The notes under the pieces: generated by a model
Databases searched by the model: none
Seen by the model: the letters and a program-made list of their open reading frames with translations, nothing else
What the model was told of the DNA's origin: nothing
Program-made: the position numbers and the translations under genes
Source: Odobenus rosmarus divergens
Taxonomy: Eukaryota > Chordata > Mammalia > Carnivora > Odobenidae
Assembly (NCBI RefSeq): GCF_000321225.1
Contig: NW_004450467.1
Coordinates: forward strand, 1,260,889 to 1,324,888
Length of the DNA: 64,000 bases
Direction: 5' to 3'
Shown here: positions 12,430 to 24,261 of the stretch, one piece after another
Position numbering within the stretch: the stretch's first letter is position 1
Layout: each line of letters begins with the position of its first letter

Positions 12430-12617
12430 GAAAGAGAACCACAATAGAGAGAACATCATAAAGGTCTAGAAGGATTACACCACTGAGGATGCCATCATTA
12501 TTACAGAAAAAGCAATGAAAGCCATCAAGGCCAAAACTAAATTCCTACAGAAAAAAAACCTGTGACAAATGTTGTGCATAACTTCACAGGATTTACAACA
12601 GAGCCATGGCAAAAAAA

Positions 12618-12643
12618 TGTGTGTGTGTGTGTGTGGGGGGGGG
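12618..12643 (+). repeat. (TG)9 followed by G run
   Basis: Short dinucleotide repeat running into about nine G, inside the Tigger1 relic. Confidence 0.9.
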
Positions 12644-13558
12644 TAAAGGGTAATATGGATCTTGGGAGAAATTTAAGAGTTAATAGATACCACAGCAGAG
12701 GAACTGACAGAAGACCACTTGATGGAGATGAGTGCTTCCAAACCAGTGCCAGATGATGAGGAAGAAGAGGTAGAAGAAGCAGTATCAGAAAACAAATTGA
12801 CATTAGACAATCTGGCAGAAGCGTTCTGATTATTCAAGACTGCTTTAACTTCTTTTACAGCATGGACCATTCTATGATACAGGCACTAAAACTACAGCAA
12901 ACGATGGTAGAAGGATTGGTACTGTATAGAAACATTTTTAGAGAAATGAAAAAATAAATGTATTTCTGTAAAGTTACAGCAAGAGTGCCTGATTCTCCTG
13001 CCTCCTCTTCCACCTGTACCACCCTTAAGACAGTAAGACAAACCCCTCTTCCTCCTCCTCTTCCACAGCCTATATTCAACATGGAAACAATGAGGATGAA
13101 GACCTTTATGATGATCTACTTCCACTTAATGAATAGTAATGAATAATCATGCCATACAGTTAATAAACTTATTTTTGTGCTTGTATGCCTCTTCATGTGA
13201 AAATCTATCTGCCAAGCAAGAACTGTATGAGACATTTCTGTGTCATTATCACCATCCTCGCTTAAGCATTCATTGTGTAGAACATCATGTGCAAGACGTG
13301 TACGGAAGTGGAGAAGCTATCCTTCCAAAGACATGCAGTAAGTGATATTTAATATAAAATTAATAATGTGTTAGCTTTCTTACTGTTTTATAACTTGGCT
13401 TTCAAAGAATTATGTTACCATATACTATGCCTCTCTCTCTCTCATAATTGGAGAAACTGTATTTGGCCTATTGTCACAAGTAAGTGTTTTTCTAAAAATG
13501 TAACAATGTTTCCAATACTATATTAAGAAGATGATTGTAATACTATATGTCCTAAAAT

Positions 13559-13757
13559 TTTTTTCTTATTTATTTATTTATTTTTTAGAAAGAAAGAGAG
13601 AGAGCACAAGCAGGAGGGACAGAGGGAGAGAGAATCTCCATCAGACTATGCACTGAGCATGGAGACCGACCCCGGGCTTGATCCCAAAACCCTGAGATCA
13701 TGACCCGAGCCAAAACCAAAAGTTGGATGCCTAACTGACTGCACCACCCAGGCGCCC
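13559..13757 (-). mobile_element. Can-SINE inserted in Tigger1, minus orientation
   Basis: Minus-strand copy with 'caccacccaggcgcccc' at right and TTTATT units at left. More diverged than others in the window ('gactgcaccacccagg'). Direct repeats not clear. Confidence 0.92.
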
Positions 13758-14329
13758 CTGTATGCCATACAAATGTTCTAATGATTCATTCATTAGCATA
13801 CAGTAGGCTATCATGAAGCAACTGTATTGATTACACAAGGTTGCTATAATCATATTGCTGCTTCTTTATCAATGCATGCATTGTAATACCTATAAATAAA
13901 TATGAATTCCTTTTCCACATTATCTTTTCATTTTTGAGGTCTACTGTTAGTAATACATATAACATCTACAGTGTCTTTTTGCTTAAAAGATAATATTGAG
14001 GTAGGTAGTGACAGATGATTCATCTTGAAAACAGATGACATAAATTTATGGTACCGATAACTATAACACAATACTGTAAATGTATTTTCTCTTCCTTATG
14101 ATTTTCTTAATAACATTTTTTCTCTAGCTTGCTTTATTGTAATAATAACTTACAGTATATAATACATATACAAAATATGTGTTAATCAACTCTATAGTAT
14201 TGGTAGGCCTTATAGTCAACAGTAGGCTATTAGTAGTGAAGTTTTGGGGGAGTCAGGAGTTATACATGGATTTTTAACTGGGCAGGGGATTGGCACTCCA
14301 AACCCCCATGTTGTTCAAAGGGTCAAATG

Positions 14330-14715
14330 CATTGCGGGATGTTAAGTGCTTTGTATATCTGAACTTGTTAGTTTTTGTAACATGACCATGGCAAGCAGTT
14401 TCAGTTACATTTTAACTACATTTGACAAGTCCTCCAGCTTTGCTAAATTTTCCATCATTTTTAACCAATCTTAATTTGAGAGTTTCTTTTGGCTTAGAAC
14501 CAAACCTATAGTCCATTTTTAGTAAATGCTCAACACCTAACCTTATTCCTTGATTTTTTTCATGACCAATATTTTACTTTTGCCCAATTTCCTCATTAAT
14601 TGTTAATTGTTATTCTGTTGCATAGTATATATTTCTGTAAGGAACTCCTAATCAGTTTTGGAATGAGGTTGAAGATAGAAAGCATTGATAAAATAATACT
14701 TCAAGTTTTAGAGAA
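14330..14715. other. Unassigned intron
   Basis: No named repeat or exon. Confidence 0.5.
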
Positions 14716-15800
14716 TTTGACAGAAACAAATTATTATTCAATTCAACAACTATTTTCTGAGTGTCAAATTATGTGTCAGAAACTATTTTACTGGAATAAA
14801 TCAGTGAACAAAACAAAGATCTCTCTGCCTGTGGAATTTACGTTCTATTAAGGAAAATAGACACAACCAATCAACATAACAGGTAAATAACACTGTATGT
14901 AAAACTGAGAAGTGCCAAGAGGAAAAATGAGTAGAGCAAGGGCAGGGGAATCAGAATTACTAGAGGTGGGAGCTGCAATTTGAAGTGAGTAGTTAATGTA
15001 GATCTCATTCTAAAGGTGATATCAGAGCAAAGATTTGAAGGAGATAAGAGTTATCCATTCTGACTTGTGATTGAAGAGAATTCCAGGCAGAGAAAATAGC
15101 CAGTACAAAGATCCTGGAGTGGGAGCATATCAGGCATATGTGAGGAAGAGCAAAGACACTATTGTGGCTAGAGCAGTTTGAGTGTGGGGCAGTATAGTGG
15201 AAGGTGAAAGCAGAGATATAACAGGGCCAGATCATAAAGGGCACTTGTGGGCCACTTGTAGGGACTTGGATTCTACCCTCAGTAAGATGGATTTTGAGTA
15301 TGGGAGTGACAGGATATACCTTATGTTGTTATAGGATTACTTTGGTATGAAAAATATACTGGAGTGGGTAAGGGTAAAAGCAGGGAAATTAGTGAGAAGC
15401 TTTCCAGTAATCCATGTGAGACCTGATGGTGGCTGGGACCACAGTACAACAGTAAAAACTGGCTAGATTCTGACAGCTTTAAGATAGAGTCAAGAGGATT
15501 TTCTGATGAGTTGGTTATGGAATGAGAGAGAAAGAGTCAAGGATGATTCCTAGATGTTTGGCATTGACAAGTAGACGGATGAAGTTACTAACAACCAAGA
15601 TGGAGAAGAATGCATGTGCAAGTTTTTGGAGAAGGCCATAAATTCAAACTTGACATTTCAGTTTGAAGACGTCTACCAGAGACTGAAGTGATGATGTCAA
15701 GTCTGGAGTTTGGAAGAAAGGTCTGCATTGACGATAAAGACACAAAGTTCATGGGCTCACAGATAGCATTTATGGCCCTGAGACTAGGGCAGATCACCAA
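14716..15800 (-). repeat. L2 (LINE-2) 3' region, antisense
   Basis: The plus strand follows the antisense L2 consensus in order: 'tattttctgagtgtcaaattatgtgtcag', 'gtgaacaaaacaaagatctctctgcctgtggaatttacgttct', 'gcaaagatttgaagga', 'gaattccaggcagagaaaatagccagtacaaag', 'ggccagatcataaagggc'. The similarity seems to continue to about 15800 in a co-linear older segment, though the outer boundary is uncertain. Ancient and highly diverged, no open frame. Confidence 0.7.
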
Positions 15801-17029
15801 AAGAATGAGTGTAGATAGAGATGACTCTTAGGGTCCTCCAATATTAATGTCCCACAAAAATTCTTAGTCACACAGAATTTTCCCTGGCTCTGACTCAAAT
15901 TTTAAAGGTTACTGCATTATTTTTTTCCATAACCAAAGATTCAAAAACCTTTAAAACAACCAACCAGCAGATAAATACTTTCTTTGGGTTTAAATGTGAC
16001 TTACAACTACCAAATAGTTAAAACTGCTGTTTTGGTTTGGGTTCCCCAGAGGCAGAGCCTGAGAAAAGGATCTGAGTATAGGTAGCTGATTTGGAGGTGA
16101 TCCCCAAAAAACAGGAATGAAAAATGAGCTACAATCAGGAAAGAAAGCAAAGGCAATAAAAAGTACTGAGCTGGATATCACCATGGGGCATGTGAGCTAA
16201 ATTTTCCTGAGAGCACCTAAAAGCTGCATACAACACCCCTCAGATTTGTCTCTCCAATGGGAGATGCTGGTGCACTTACGCAGCAACCACCAATCCCACT
16301 GATTGATAGCTGTTCCCAGGGGCCTTCAATTTCTAGGCACTCCTGGATAAGGATGAGCAAGCTTAGAGGGCTACAGAGAAAGCCCTGAGGCAAAAAAGGG
16401 AAGAAATTCTGTGGGCATTTGGGGTAAGATACTGGCAGCATGTCCCATAACTATCATATATGAAGTGGTCAAGAGTATGTGATACAAGGCACCAAAAAAA
16501 GCCGAAACCAAAACCAAAAACTATGATAGCTTCTAGGTTCCAAAATCAGCTGTTTCTGGTGCCACTCATATAGAATACAATTTGAATGGTGCCACCTAGA
16601 TCTGAAAAACATGCTTAGCCATGAACTGCGCACAAAGAGGTGAAGAAGCTTGGGACCTTGAAGGTCACACAGATAATTCTAATTATGCTATTAAATACTT
16701 CCCTATACATTCACGAAGCAATTTATTTTACAGAAGTAGTTTATTGTTGCCTGTGGTCTTTTTCTTTCCTTTGTAATACTATGTCTCCATCAATTTGTTA
16801 AATATTGTAGAGAATATAATTAATTACTCCCAACTAAAACTATTTTATTTAAAGAGCAGGACCCACTCCAGTTCACTTTTTGTTATATAGATTGTAACTG
16901 AATTGCAGGATGGTGAGATGCTCTAATAAACTAGCTTGGTCAAACTACCCAAACCAGATTTTCAAGACTTGGAGGCCCAATAAGCTTAAATCATCACCAA
17001 AGGAAAAACCTTACATCCACATTAGCAAA

Positions 17030-17061
<32 letters not shown>

Positions 17062-17273
17062 AGAAAACAGTTTCTCTTCTCAGATGTTGCCATATTCAGC
17101 AACTCAGATTGGTACTGTCACAGGTTCACATAAGACATTTTGCAACATTCTAAACATTTGGGTTTAAGATCAGTTATTTCCTCTCTGTAAGACTTATCCA
17201 AAGATTTAAAAAAAAAAAAAAAGGAAAAAGAACAAATTCTCTTCTGCAATTAAAAACAGAGTACATTTGTTTT
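15801..17273. other. Unassigned intron with A/AAAAG runs
   Basis: A segment near 16030-16110 ('ggttccccagaggcagagcctgag') looks like an old mammalian repeat I cannot name. An A-rich run with AAAAG units lies at 17028-17066. No exon. Confidence 0.45.
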
Positions 17274-18505
17274 GGGAGCTTGGGAAGATGGTGGAGTAGG
17301 AGGACCCTGAACTCTCCCCATCCCACATTCACAACTAGATATCATCCACATCTACGTCAATACACTAGAGAGTGATCCAAAGACTGGCAGAACAAACTCC
17401 ACAAATAAATATAAGAAGCTGCATCTGAAAGGTTAAGAAGGTCAGAAAGGCAGAGGGAGGCTGCCAGCAGGAGGGAGGTAGCGGCACGTATGAAGAGGGC
17501 AGAAAAATGGGCCCTTGCACCAAAAAGCTCACGGGGAAGATTAATCCCCATAACCCCATAACATTTGGCTTTGAAAACCAGAGAGGCTGAATTGTGGAAA
17601 TTTGTAAAACCAAGGGGACTTCCAGCCTAGAGCTTTAAAAGTCAGCGGACTCAGCAGTGGGCAAACCAGGAGGGTGAGTGATAGCTGGGTCTCTGCCCTG
17701 AAAGAGAAAGCAGCCTGAGCAGAGAGACAACACAGAAACAGCAGTTTACACAACAAGGCCAGGGAGTAGGAAGGTAGGGTGGTGGTGGTGGTGAATGGGA
17801 GATAGATCTGTTCATACTGATTTCAGAGCATGTTGAGGGACTTCTCCAAAAATGAGGGAGCTGGCAGATGCCATTTTCCTCCCCTGCCTCCCAGCATCCA
17901 CACAGAGCCACCTGCAGGAAGTGGCTCTCCAGACACTTGCTATCTAACCTGGTAGCAGTGTACCTGAGGACTTGTATACTCCAAGCCTACTAGCCTCAGC
18001 CCTGGGCTCAGGGCAAATTTTGTTAGCATATAAGCCCCACTCAGCTGCCAGATGCACAGCTGCCACTGTATGCCAAGCCTACCCAATATGATGCACCCCC
18101 GGCCACCTTGGCCCTTAGCTGGTGCATCATTTCAGGGGATCTGACATAGGACAAGTGGCCCAATGCAAATTTTGCTAACACCCCTGCCCCACTCCCAAGT
18201 TCCCTGGCAGGCACGTCCCCCTGAGAGCCTGGGTCCCACTAACACCACAGAGAATAAGCACAGCCCATAAGAGGTAGAGAGTCAGTGCAGATGACTTCAC
18301 TTAAAGAAAAAGTGACTCAGACACAACAGCAGGGCATAAGCAACACACACAGGATACTCTCCTGAAGTGCCTGGTTCTGGGGAACAGTGGACACTGCACT
18401 GCAGGGCACTCCAGGGACTCTTCTTCATAAAGTCACTACTTTCAAGAGCAGAAGACATAGCTGACCTTCTTAACATAAAGAAACAGACACAGAGAGGCAG
18501 AAAAA

Positions 18506-19405
18506 ATGAGGAGGCAGAAAAATGTATCCCCAATGAAAGAACAAGACAAGGTCATGGCCAGAGATCTAAGTGAAACAGATATAAATAACATGGCTGATAG
18601 AGAATTTAAAGCAATGATCATTAGGATATGCACTGGACTTGAGAAAAGTATGGAAGACATTAGTGAGACCCTTAACACAGAGATAAGGAATAACATAAGC
18701 AGAGATAAAGGACTCAATAAATGAAATGAAAAACACACTGATGGAATGAACATCACAATGGAAGAAGCAGGGGAATTAATTAGTGACCTAGAAGACAGAA
18801 TGATGGAAAGTAATCAAGCTGACATACAGAAAAAAGAATTATGTAAAACGAGAATAGACTTAGGGAACTCAAGATTCCATCAAACATAATAACATTTGTA
18901 TTACAGGAGTCACAGAATAAGAAGAGGAAGAAAAGGAAGCAGAAAATTTATTTGAAGAAATAATCGCTGAAAACTTCCCTAATCTGGGAAAGGAAACAGA
19001 CAGCCAGATCCAGGAGGCACAGAGAACTCTCATCAAAATCAACAAAAGCAGATCCACACCAAGACATACTATAATTAAATTTGCAAAACATAATAAAGAA
19101 AAAATTTTAAAGCAGCAAGACAAAAGAAGAAAGTAATTTACAAGAGAAAACCCATAGGGCTAGCTGGAGATTTCTCAACAAAAACTTGGCAAGCCAGAAA
19201 GGAGTGGCCTGATATATTCAAAGCACTGACTGAGAAAAATCTGCAGCCAAGAATACGCTAACCAGCAAGGTTATCATTCAGACTAGAAGGAGAGATAGAG
19301 AGTTTCCCAGACAAACAAAAACTAAAGGAGTTCATGACCACTAAACCAGCCCTGTGAGAAATATTAAAGGGGACCCTGAGTGGAAAGGAAAGACCAAAGG
19401 TGACA
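18506..19405 (+). pseudogene. L1 ORF1p relic
   Basis: Starts MRRQKNVSPMKEQDKVMARD at 18506, a normal ORF1 start region with a coiled-coil segment (GLEKSMEDISETLNTEIRNN). Stops appear by about 18721. Downstream, the RRM-like part reads EEEEKEAENLFEEIIAENFP (about 18915-18975) and the C-terminal domain reads AGDFSTKTWQARKEW, LQPRIR, LSFRLEGEIESFPDKQKLKE, FMTTKPAL (about 19160-19355). ORF1p normally binds L1 RNA as a trimer. This copy is broken by several stops. Confidence 0.85.
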
Positions 19406-20556
19406 GTATGAAGGTAGGAAACACAAAGCAGTAAAAATATTTCTGTAAAAAAATCAGTCCCAAGGTACTGACAAAAAAGGGTTATAAAATATAATAACAC
19501 ATACATAAAACGTGGGGAGGAGAGGAGAAAAGAACAGGCTCAAACTTAAACGACCATCAACTTAATATAGACTTCAATATGCAGAAGAGGTTATATATAA
19601 AACTAATGGTAATCATATATTAAAAACCACTAATAAATATGCAAAGAATAACGAGAAAGAAATGCAAATATATCATTAATGAAAATCAGCAAACCATGAA
19701 ACAGAGAAAGACAAGAAATGGTCAAAGAAAATCTTCAGAAAAAGAAAACAAACAAGTGATAAAATGGCAATAAATAGATACCTATCAATAATTATTCTGA
19801 GTGTAAATGGACTAAATGCTCCAATCAAAAGACACAGGGTGACAGAATGGATTAAAAAAAAAAAAGACCTATCCATATGCTGCCTATAAGAGACTCATTC
19901 AGACATAAAGGCAACTGTGAATTGAAAATGGGGAGATGGAGAAATATCTATTATGTAAATTGATGTCAAAAGAAAGCTGGAGTAGCAATACTTATATCAG
20001 ACTAAACAGACTTTAAAACAAAGACTGTAACAAGAGACAAAGGAGGACACTATATAATAATAAAGAAGATATAATAATTGTAAACATTTATGCATCCAAA
20101 TACATAAAACAGTTAATAACAAACCTAAAGGAACTAATCAATAATATTATAATGAGAGTAGGGAACTTTAACACCACACTTACATCAATGGAGAGATCAT
20201 CTAAACAGAAAATCAACAAGGAAACAATGGCTTTGAATGACACACTGGACCAGATGGATTTAACAGACATATTCAGGACATTCCATCCTAAAACAGCATA
20301 ATACACATTCTTTTCAATGGAACATGAAATGAACATGGAACATTCTCCAGAATAGATGATGTATTAGCCCACAAAACAAGCCTCAACAAATTTAAGAAGA
20401 CTGAAATCACAATGTTAGGAAACTAGAAGTCAACCACAAGAAAAAATTTGGAAAGACCAAAAATACCTGGAGGTTAAATAACATGCTACTAAACAATGAG
20501 TGGATAAACTAGGAAATAAAAGGAGAAATTTGAAAGTGCATGTTACATGAAAACAA

Positions 20557-20630
20557 TGAATCGTGGATCACTACATCAAAAAATAATGATGTATTATATG
20601 GTGACTAACATAATAAAACAAAACAAGCAA
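20557..20630 (+). mobile_element. Short L1 3' tail nested in ORF2
   Basis: 'ggatcactacatcaaaaaataatgatgtattatatggtgactaacataataaaa' is the terminal 3'UTR of the younger carnivore L1 type (compare 27909 and 28925). ORF2 homology resumes after it with an imperfect repeat of ATGAAAACAATGA / ATGAAAACATGA on the two sides, consistent with a duplicated target. Confidence 0.75.
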
Positions 20631-22240
20631 ACAAACAAACAAAAAGTACTTGGGAAAAAATGAAAATGAAAACATGATGGTCCAAAACCTTTGGGATATG
20701 GCAAAAGCAGTTCTAAGAGGGAAGTTTATAGCAATACAGGCCTACCTCAAGAAGCAAGAAAAATCTCAAATAAACAACTTAACCTTATACCTAAAGGGAC
20801 TAAAAAAAGAATAACAAAACCTAAAATCAGCAGCATGAAGGAAAGAAAAAAGACTAGAGCAGAAATAAAAACTAAAAAAACATTAGAACCAATCAATGAA
20901 ACCAGGAGCTGGTTCTTTGAAAAGATCAGTAAGATTGATAAACCTTTAGCCAGACTTATCAAGGAAAAAAAAAAAGAGAGAGAGAGGACTCAAATAAATA
21001 AATCACAAATGAGAGAGGAGAAATAACCAACACAATAGAAATACAATTATGAGATAATATGAAAACCTATATGTCAACAAACTGGACAACCTAGAAGAAA
21101 TGAATAAAATCCTAGAAACATGTAAACTACCAAACTCAAAACAGGAAGAAATAGAAAAGTTGAACAGGCCAATAACCATCAAAGAAATTGAATCAATAAT
21201 CAAAAAACTCCCAAAAAACAAAAGTCCAGGACCAGATGGCTTCATAGACGAATTCTACCAAACATTTAAAGAAGAGTTAATACCTAATCTTCTCAAAATA
21301 TTCCAAAAACAGAAAAGGAAGAAAACTTCCAAATTCATTCTATGAGCCCAGCATTATCCTGATACCAAAACCAGATAAAGACACCATTAAAAAAGAGAAC
21401 TACAGGCTGATATCCCTGATGAGCACAGATGCAAAAATCCTTAATAAAATACTAGCAAACCGAATTCAACAATACATTAAAAAAATCATTTGCCACAATC
21501 ATGTAGGATTTATTCTGGCTTGCAAGGGTGGTTCACTGTTCACAAATCAATGTGGTATATCACATCAATAAGAAAAAGGATAAGAACCACATGACCATTT
21601 CAGTAGATGCAGAAAAAGCATTTGACAAAATACAGCATCTATTTGTAAAAATCCTCAACAAAGTAGCTTTAGAGGGAACATACCTCAAATTAATAAAGGC
21701 CACATACGAAAAACCCACAGCTAACACCATCCTTAAATGCAGAAAAACTGAGAACTTTTCCCCTAAGATCAGGAACAAGACAGGGATGTCCACTCTCACA
21801 TTTTTATTCAACATAGTACTGGAAGTCCTAGCCACAGCAATCAGACAACAAAAAGAAATAAAAGGTATTCAAATCAGCAAGGAAGAAATAAAATTTTCAC
21901 TATTTGCAGATGACATGATACTCTATATAGGAAACATGAAAGACCACCAAAAAACTGCTAGAACTGTTGCACAAATTCAGTAAAGTCACAGGATAAAAAA
22001 TCAACGTACAGAAACCTGTTGCATTTCTATACACCAATAATGAAACAGGAGAAAGAAATTAAGAAAACAATCCCATTTACATTTGCACCAAAAATAGTAA
22101 GATACCTAGGAATAAACCTAACCAAAGAGATGAAAGACTTGTACTGTGAAAACTATAAAACACTAATGAAAGAAACTGAAAATGACACAAAGAAATGGAA
22201 AGACATCCCATGCTTATAGACTGGAAGAACAAATATTTTT

Positions 22241-22450
22241 ATTTTTATTTATTTTTTATTTTTTTTAAGATTTTATTTATTTGACAGGGAGAGACACAGC
22301 GAGAGAGGGAACACAAACAGGGGGAGTGGGAGAGGGAGAAGCAGGCTTCCTGCCGAGCAGGGAACCCGATGAGGGGCTCAATCCCAGGACCCTGGGATCA
22401 TGACCTGAGCCAAAGGCAGACGCTTAATGGCTGAGCCACCCAGGCGCCCC
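22241..22450 (-). mobile_element. Can-SINE in L1 ORF2, minus orientation
   Basis: Poly-T/TTTATT at left, 'gccacccaggcgcccc' at right. Exact 16-bp direct repeat AAGAACAAATATTTTT at 22225-22240 and 22451-22466 inside L1 ORF2. Young. Confidence 0.97.
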
Positions 22451-23440
22451 AAGAACAAATATTTTTAAAATGTCCATGCTACACAAAGCAATCTACACAT
22501 TTAATGTTATCCCATCAAAATACCAACAGCATTTTTCAGAGCTAGAATAAACAATCCTAAAATTTGTATGGAACCACAAGACCCCAAATAGCCAAAGCAA
22601 TCTTGAAAAAGAAAACCAAAGCTGGAGGCATCACAATTCTAAAACTTCAAAGTTACATTACAAGTTGTAGTAATCAAAACCATATGGTACTGGCACAAAA
22701 ATAGACACAGAGATCAATGAAACAGAATACAAAACCCAGAAATAAATCCTCAACTACATGGTGAATCTTCTACAATGGTGTTGGGAAAACTGGACAACCA
22801 CATGCAAAAGAATGCAACTGGACCACTTTCTTACACCATACACAAAAATAAATTCAAAATCAATGAAAGACCTCAATGTGAGACAGGAAACCAGAAAAAT
22901 GCTAGAGGACAACACTGGCAATAACCTCTTCGACATCCGCCATAGCAACTTCTTTCTAGATATGTCTCCTGAGGCAAGGGAAACAAAAGTAAAAAAGCTT
23001 TTGCACAGTGAAAAAAAATCAACAAAACTAAAAGACAACCTACAGAATGGGAGAAGATATTTGCAAATGACATATCCACTAAAGGGTTAATATCCAAAAT
23101 ATATAAAGAACTTATAAAACTCAACACCCAAAAACCATATAATCCAATTTAAAAATGGGCAGAAGAGATGAACAGACATTTCTCCAAAGAAGATATACAG
23201 ATGGCCAACAGACACATGAAAAGATGCTCAACATCACTAATCATCAGGGAACAGCAAATCAAAACCACAATGAGATATCACCTCATACCTGTGAGAATGG
23301 TTAACATCAACAACACAAGAAACCACAGGTGTTGTTGAGGATGTGGAGAAAAAGGAACAATCCTGCAATATTGGTAGGAATACCAACTGGGACAGCCACT
23401 CTGGAAAACAGTATGGAGGTTCCTTAAAAGGCTAAAAATA

Positions 23441-23606
23441 GGGGTGCTGGGTGGCCCAGTTAGTTAAGCATCTGACTCTTGATTTGTGTTCAGGTCATGA
23501 TCTCAGGGTTGTGTGATCGAGCCCTGCATTGGGCTCTACACTGGCATGGAGCCTGCCTAAGGTTCTCCCTCTCCCTCTCCCTCTCCTTCTTATTCCCCCT
23601 CCCCCT
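23441..23606 (+). mobile_element. Can-SINE in L1 ORF2, plus orientation, tail lost
   Basis: Head 'ggggtgctgggtggcccagt', TC-rich end 'ctccctctccctctccttc' and no poly-A. Direct repeat CTAAAAATAG at 23432-23441 and 23607-23616. The sequence differs from the other copies ('gatctcagggttgtgtgatc', 'ggctctacactggcatgg'), indicating an older sub-family also seen at 51001. Confidence 0.93.
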
Positions 23607-23790
23607 CTAAAAATAGTTAAAAATAGAACTATCCTATTGCAATCCAGCAACTGCACTATGAGGTATTGACCCAAAGAATACAAAAACATAATTCAAAGGG
23701 ATACATGCACCCTGATGTTATACCAGCATTATTTACAATAGCCAAATCATGAAAACAGCCCAAGTGTCCATGGATTGATGAATGGATAAA

Positions 23791-23850
23791 GATGTGAGAT
23801 ATATATAATGAATATGAGATATATATAGTGAATGTGAGATATATATAATG
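23791..23850 (+). repeat. Tandem 20-22 bp units of GAGATATATATAATGAAT
   Basis: Three imperfect units 'gtgagatatatataatgaat / atgagatatatatagtgaat / gtgagatatatataatgaaa' in the L1 ORF2 C-terminal region. Confidence 0.9.
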
Positions 23851-24261
23851 AAATATTACTCAGCCAGGAAAAAGAATAAAATCTTGCTATTTGCAATGAT
23901 ACGGATGGAGCTAGCCAGTATAATGCTAAGTGAAATAAGTCAGTCAGAGAAAGACAAATACCATTTGATTTCACTCATATGTGGAATTTAAGAAACAAAA
24001 CAAATGAGCAAAGGGAAAAACAGAAAGAGAGACAGACACAGAGACAAACCAAGAAACAGACTCTTAAATTATAGAGAACAAACTGATGGTTACTAGAGGG
24101 GAGGTGTGTGGGCGATGGGTTAAATAGGTGATGGGGATTAAGGATGGTACTTGTGATGAGCACAGGGTGATGTGGAAGTGTTAATTCACTATATTGTACA
24201 CCTGAAACTAATATAACACTGTATGTTAACTAATTGGAATTAAAGAAATTTTAAAAAAGGA

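Larger units (their letters stand above)
10711..12880 (+). pseudogene. Tigger1 transposase relic
   Basis: The N-terminal helix-turn-helix DNA-binding start is readable from 10723 (MRPKQSATSDASKKQRKVLT, continuing LQEKGELLDMYHRLRSAAAG). The frame is then broken by the purine tract. Later pieces include DLKKSEVI (about 11300), KTFGLKNVKITREAVFANQE (11416 on) and the DDE catalytic-core segment LLILDNAPGQPESHEFNTEG (about 11829-11888), where the D of LDN is a catalytic-type Asp. The C-terminal acidic region is seen near 12740-12790 (DDEEEEVEEAVSE). An L1 tail interrupts it at about 12020-12429. Many frameshifts and stops: not functional. The 166-residue open frame at 10711-11211 is only this N-terminus fused to translated repeat. 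Confidence 0.9.
10142..14329 (+). mobile_element. Tigger1-like DNA transposon with nested insertions
   Basis: Left terminus 'caattgaacaacatgggttt' and right terminus 'cccccatgttgttcaaaggg' are inverted complements. The sequence inside the left terminus ('cacgtggatttttttcaata') and the transposase relic match Tigger1, a pogo/Tc1-mariner family element. A TA lies at the left border. The span of about 4.19 kb includes an L1 tail (about 410 bp), a SINE (about 200 bp) and an expanded purine tract. Without those it is a little over 3 kb, longer than the usual roughly 2.4 kb, so some non-transposon sequence may remain. Inactive. Confidence 0.9.
19743..23991 (+). pseudogene. L1 ORF2p relic (endonuclease and reverse transcriptase)
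   Basis: Endonuclease pieces: SVNGLNAPIKRHRVTEWI (about 19800), AGVAIL (about 19980), then VGNFNTTLTSMERSS (about 20160, where consensus is GDFN). Reverse-transcriptase pieces: [17 protein letters not shown] (about 21220-21270), [10 protein letters not shown] (about 21610) and [11 protein letters not shown] at about 21900-21932, with the FADD catalytic motif intact. C-terminal 'YYSA' region at about 23853 and stop at about 23991. Interrupted by an L1 tail (20557-20630) and SINEs (22241-22450, 23441-23606), plus multiple stops. Corrected length (about 3.8 kb) fits a complete ORF2. Confidence 0.87.
17274..24261 (+). mobile_element. Near full-length L1, inactive
   Basis: About 7.0 kb in plus orientation (antisense to GPR158). 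A 5'UTR-like region starts 'gggagcttgggaagatggtgg' at 17274, followed by an ORF1 relic (about 18506-19405), a spacer, an ORF2 relic (about 19743-23991) and a 270-bp 3'UTR ending in an A-rich tail at about 24261. Possible worn direct repeats: GAGTACATTTGTTT before 17274 and GAATACATTCTTTC after 24261. Internal insertions are one short L1 tail and two SINEs, all removed from the count of its own sequence. Every ORF has stops and frameshifts. Confidence 0.88.

Noticed and set aside
17357..17911. Overlapping 64-86 codon minus-strand frames
   Set aside because: They fall in the GC-richer L1 5'UTR-like region, where chance open frames are expected.
21528..21983. 151-codon open frame with a reverse-transcriptase core
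   Set aside because: Not an independent gene: a fragment of the dead L1 ORF2 at 19743-23991.
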